Source of the DNA: Bacillota bacterium
GTDB lineage: Bacteria; Bacillota; Clostridia; Acetivibrionales; JAFADI01
Direction of reading: 5' to 3'
DNA: 5,869 nucleotides
Assembly (NCBI GenBank): GCA_023424965.1
Contig: JAFADI010000187.1
Coordinates: 1 to 5,869, forward strand
The position numbers and the translations under genes were made by a program. This document shows positions 5,724 through 5,869 of this stretch, piece by piece (position 1 is the stretch's first letter; each line of letters opens with the position of its first letter). The notes under the pieces were generated by a model. That model made no database searches. It was not told the DNA's origin and was given only the letters and a program-made list of their open reading frames with translations.

Positions 5724-5869
5724 ATGACATCATTTAAGAACCAGAACAGACTCATGGCAGCAGGGATATTCTTTGTACTGGCGGTATTCGCTATATTCTG
5801 TCTGGCGCCGTTTTTTTTCCTGCTTCAATCCTCCCTCAAACCGGGTGCGGAGATGATCAGGAATGGAAT
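5724..5869 (+). CDS. Sugar ABC transporter permease, MalG-like (CUT1), N-terminal part only
   Basis: Only the first 48 codons are inside the window; the rest runs off the right edge. It starts MTSFKNQNRLMAAG, then has one long hydrophobic span (about 13-34) and the segment APFFFLLQSSLKPGAEM. The 'hydrophobic span, then SLKP and acidic residue' arrangement is the standard N-terminus of MalG-type CUT1 permeases. The ATG at 5724 follows the first permease's stop (5719-5721) after 2 bases, so translation is probably coupled; AAGGAG within the end of the first permease gene lies about 12 bases before the start. It should pair with the upstream permease to form the channel. Confidence 0.88.
   Translation, partial: MTSFKNQNRLMAAGIFFVLAVFAIFCLAPFFFLLQSSLKPGAEMIRNG

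Overview
The window looks like chromosomal DNA of a low-to-mid GC Gram-positive bacterium, most likely a Clostridia-type Bacillota. Supporting signs are strong AGGAGG-type ribosome binding sites, use of TTG and GTG starts, a lipoprotein-anchored solute-binding protein instead of a periplasmic one, and U-tract intrinsic terminators. The exact taxon cannot be told from this sequence alone.

Layout: (1) Positions 1-1271, minus strand: a 3'-truncated small soluble protein, perhaps SMI1/KNR4-like (1-406), lies downstream of a CPBP-family (CAAX protease/bacteriocin-immunity type) membrane protease (471-1271). The protease gene is visibly richer in A+T than the next gene. (2) Positions 1272-1595: a non-coding spacer with a candidate promoter for the protease and two tandem terminator hairpins that face the plus strand. 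(3) Positions 1596-2933, minus strand: a complete FAD-dependent oxidoreductase of the FAD_oxidored type. (4) Positions 2934-3342: a 409-base divergent intergenic region with a minus-strand promoter carrying a dyad in its spacer, a compact plus-strand promoter/terminator unit, and the promoter and leader of the next operon. (5) Positions 3343-5869, plus strand: a carbohydrate ABC importer operon of the CUT1 type, made of a solute-binding lipoprotein, a MalF-like permease and the start of a MalG-like permease. A strong hairpin separates the binding protein from the permeases.

The importer genes should act together at the membrane: the lipoprotein captures a sugar or oligosaccharide and the two permeases form the channel. 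No ATPase is present; in Gram-positive CUT1 systems it is often a shared MsmK/MsiK-type protein encoded elsewhere. The divergently transcribed oxidoreductase may act on the imported compound, but that is inferred only from position. I found no clear new system such as a CRISPR array, defence island or mobile element. The most unusual signals are the plus-strand terminators that have no plus-strand gene upstream, the short promoter-terminator unit at 3052-3135, and the protease's Arg-to-Met change in its EExxxR motif.
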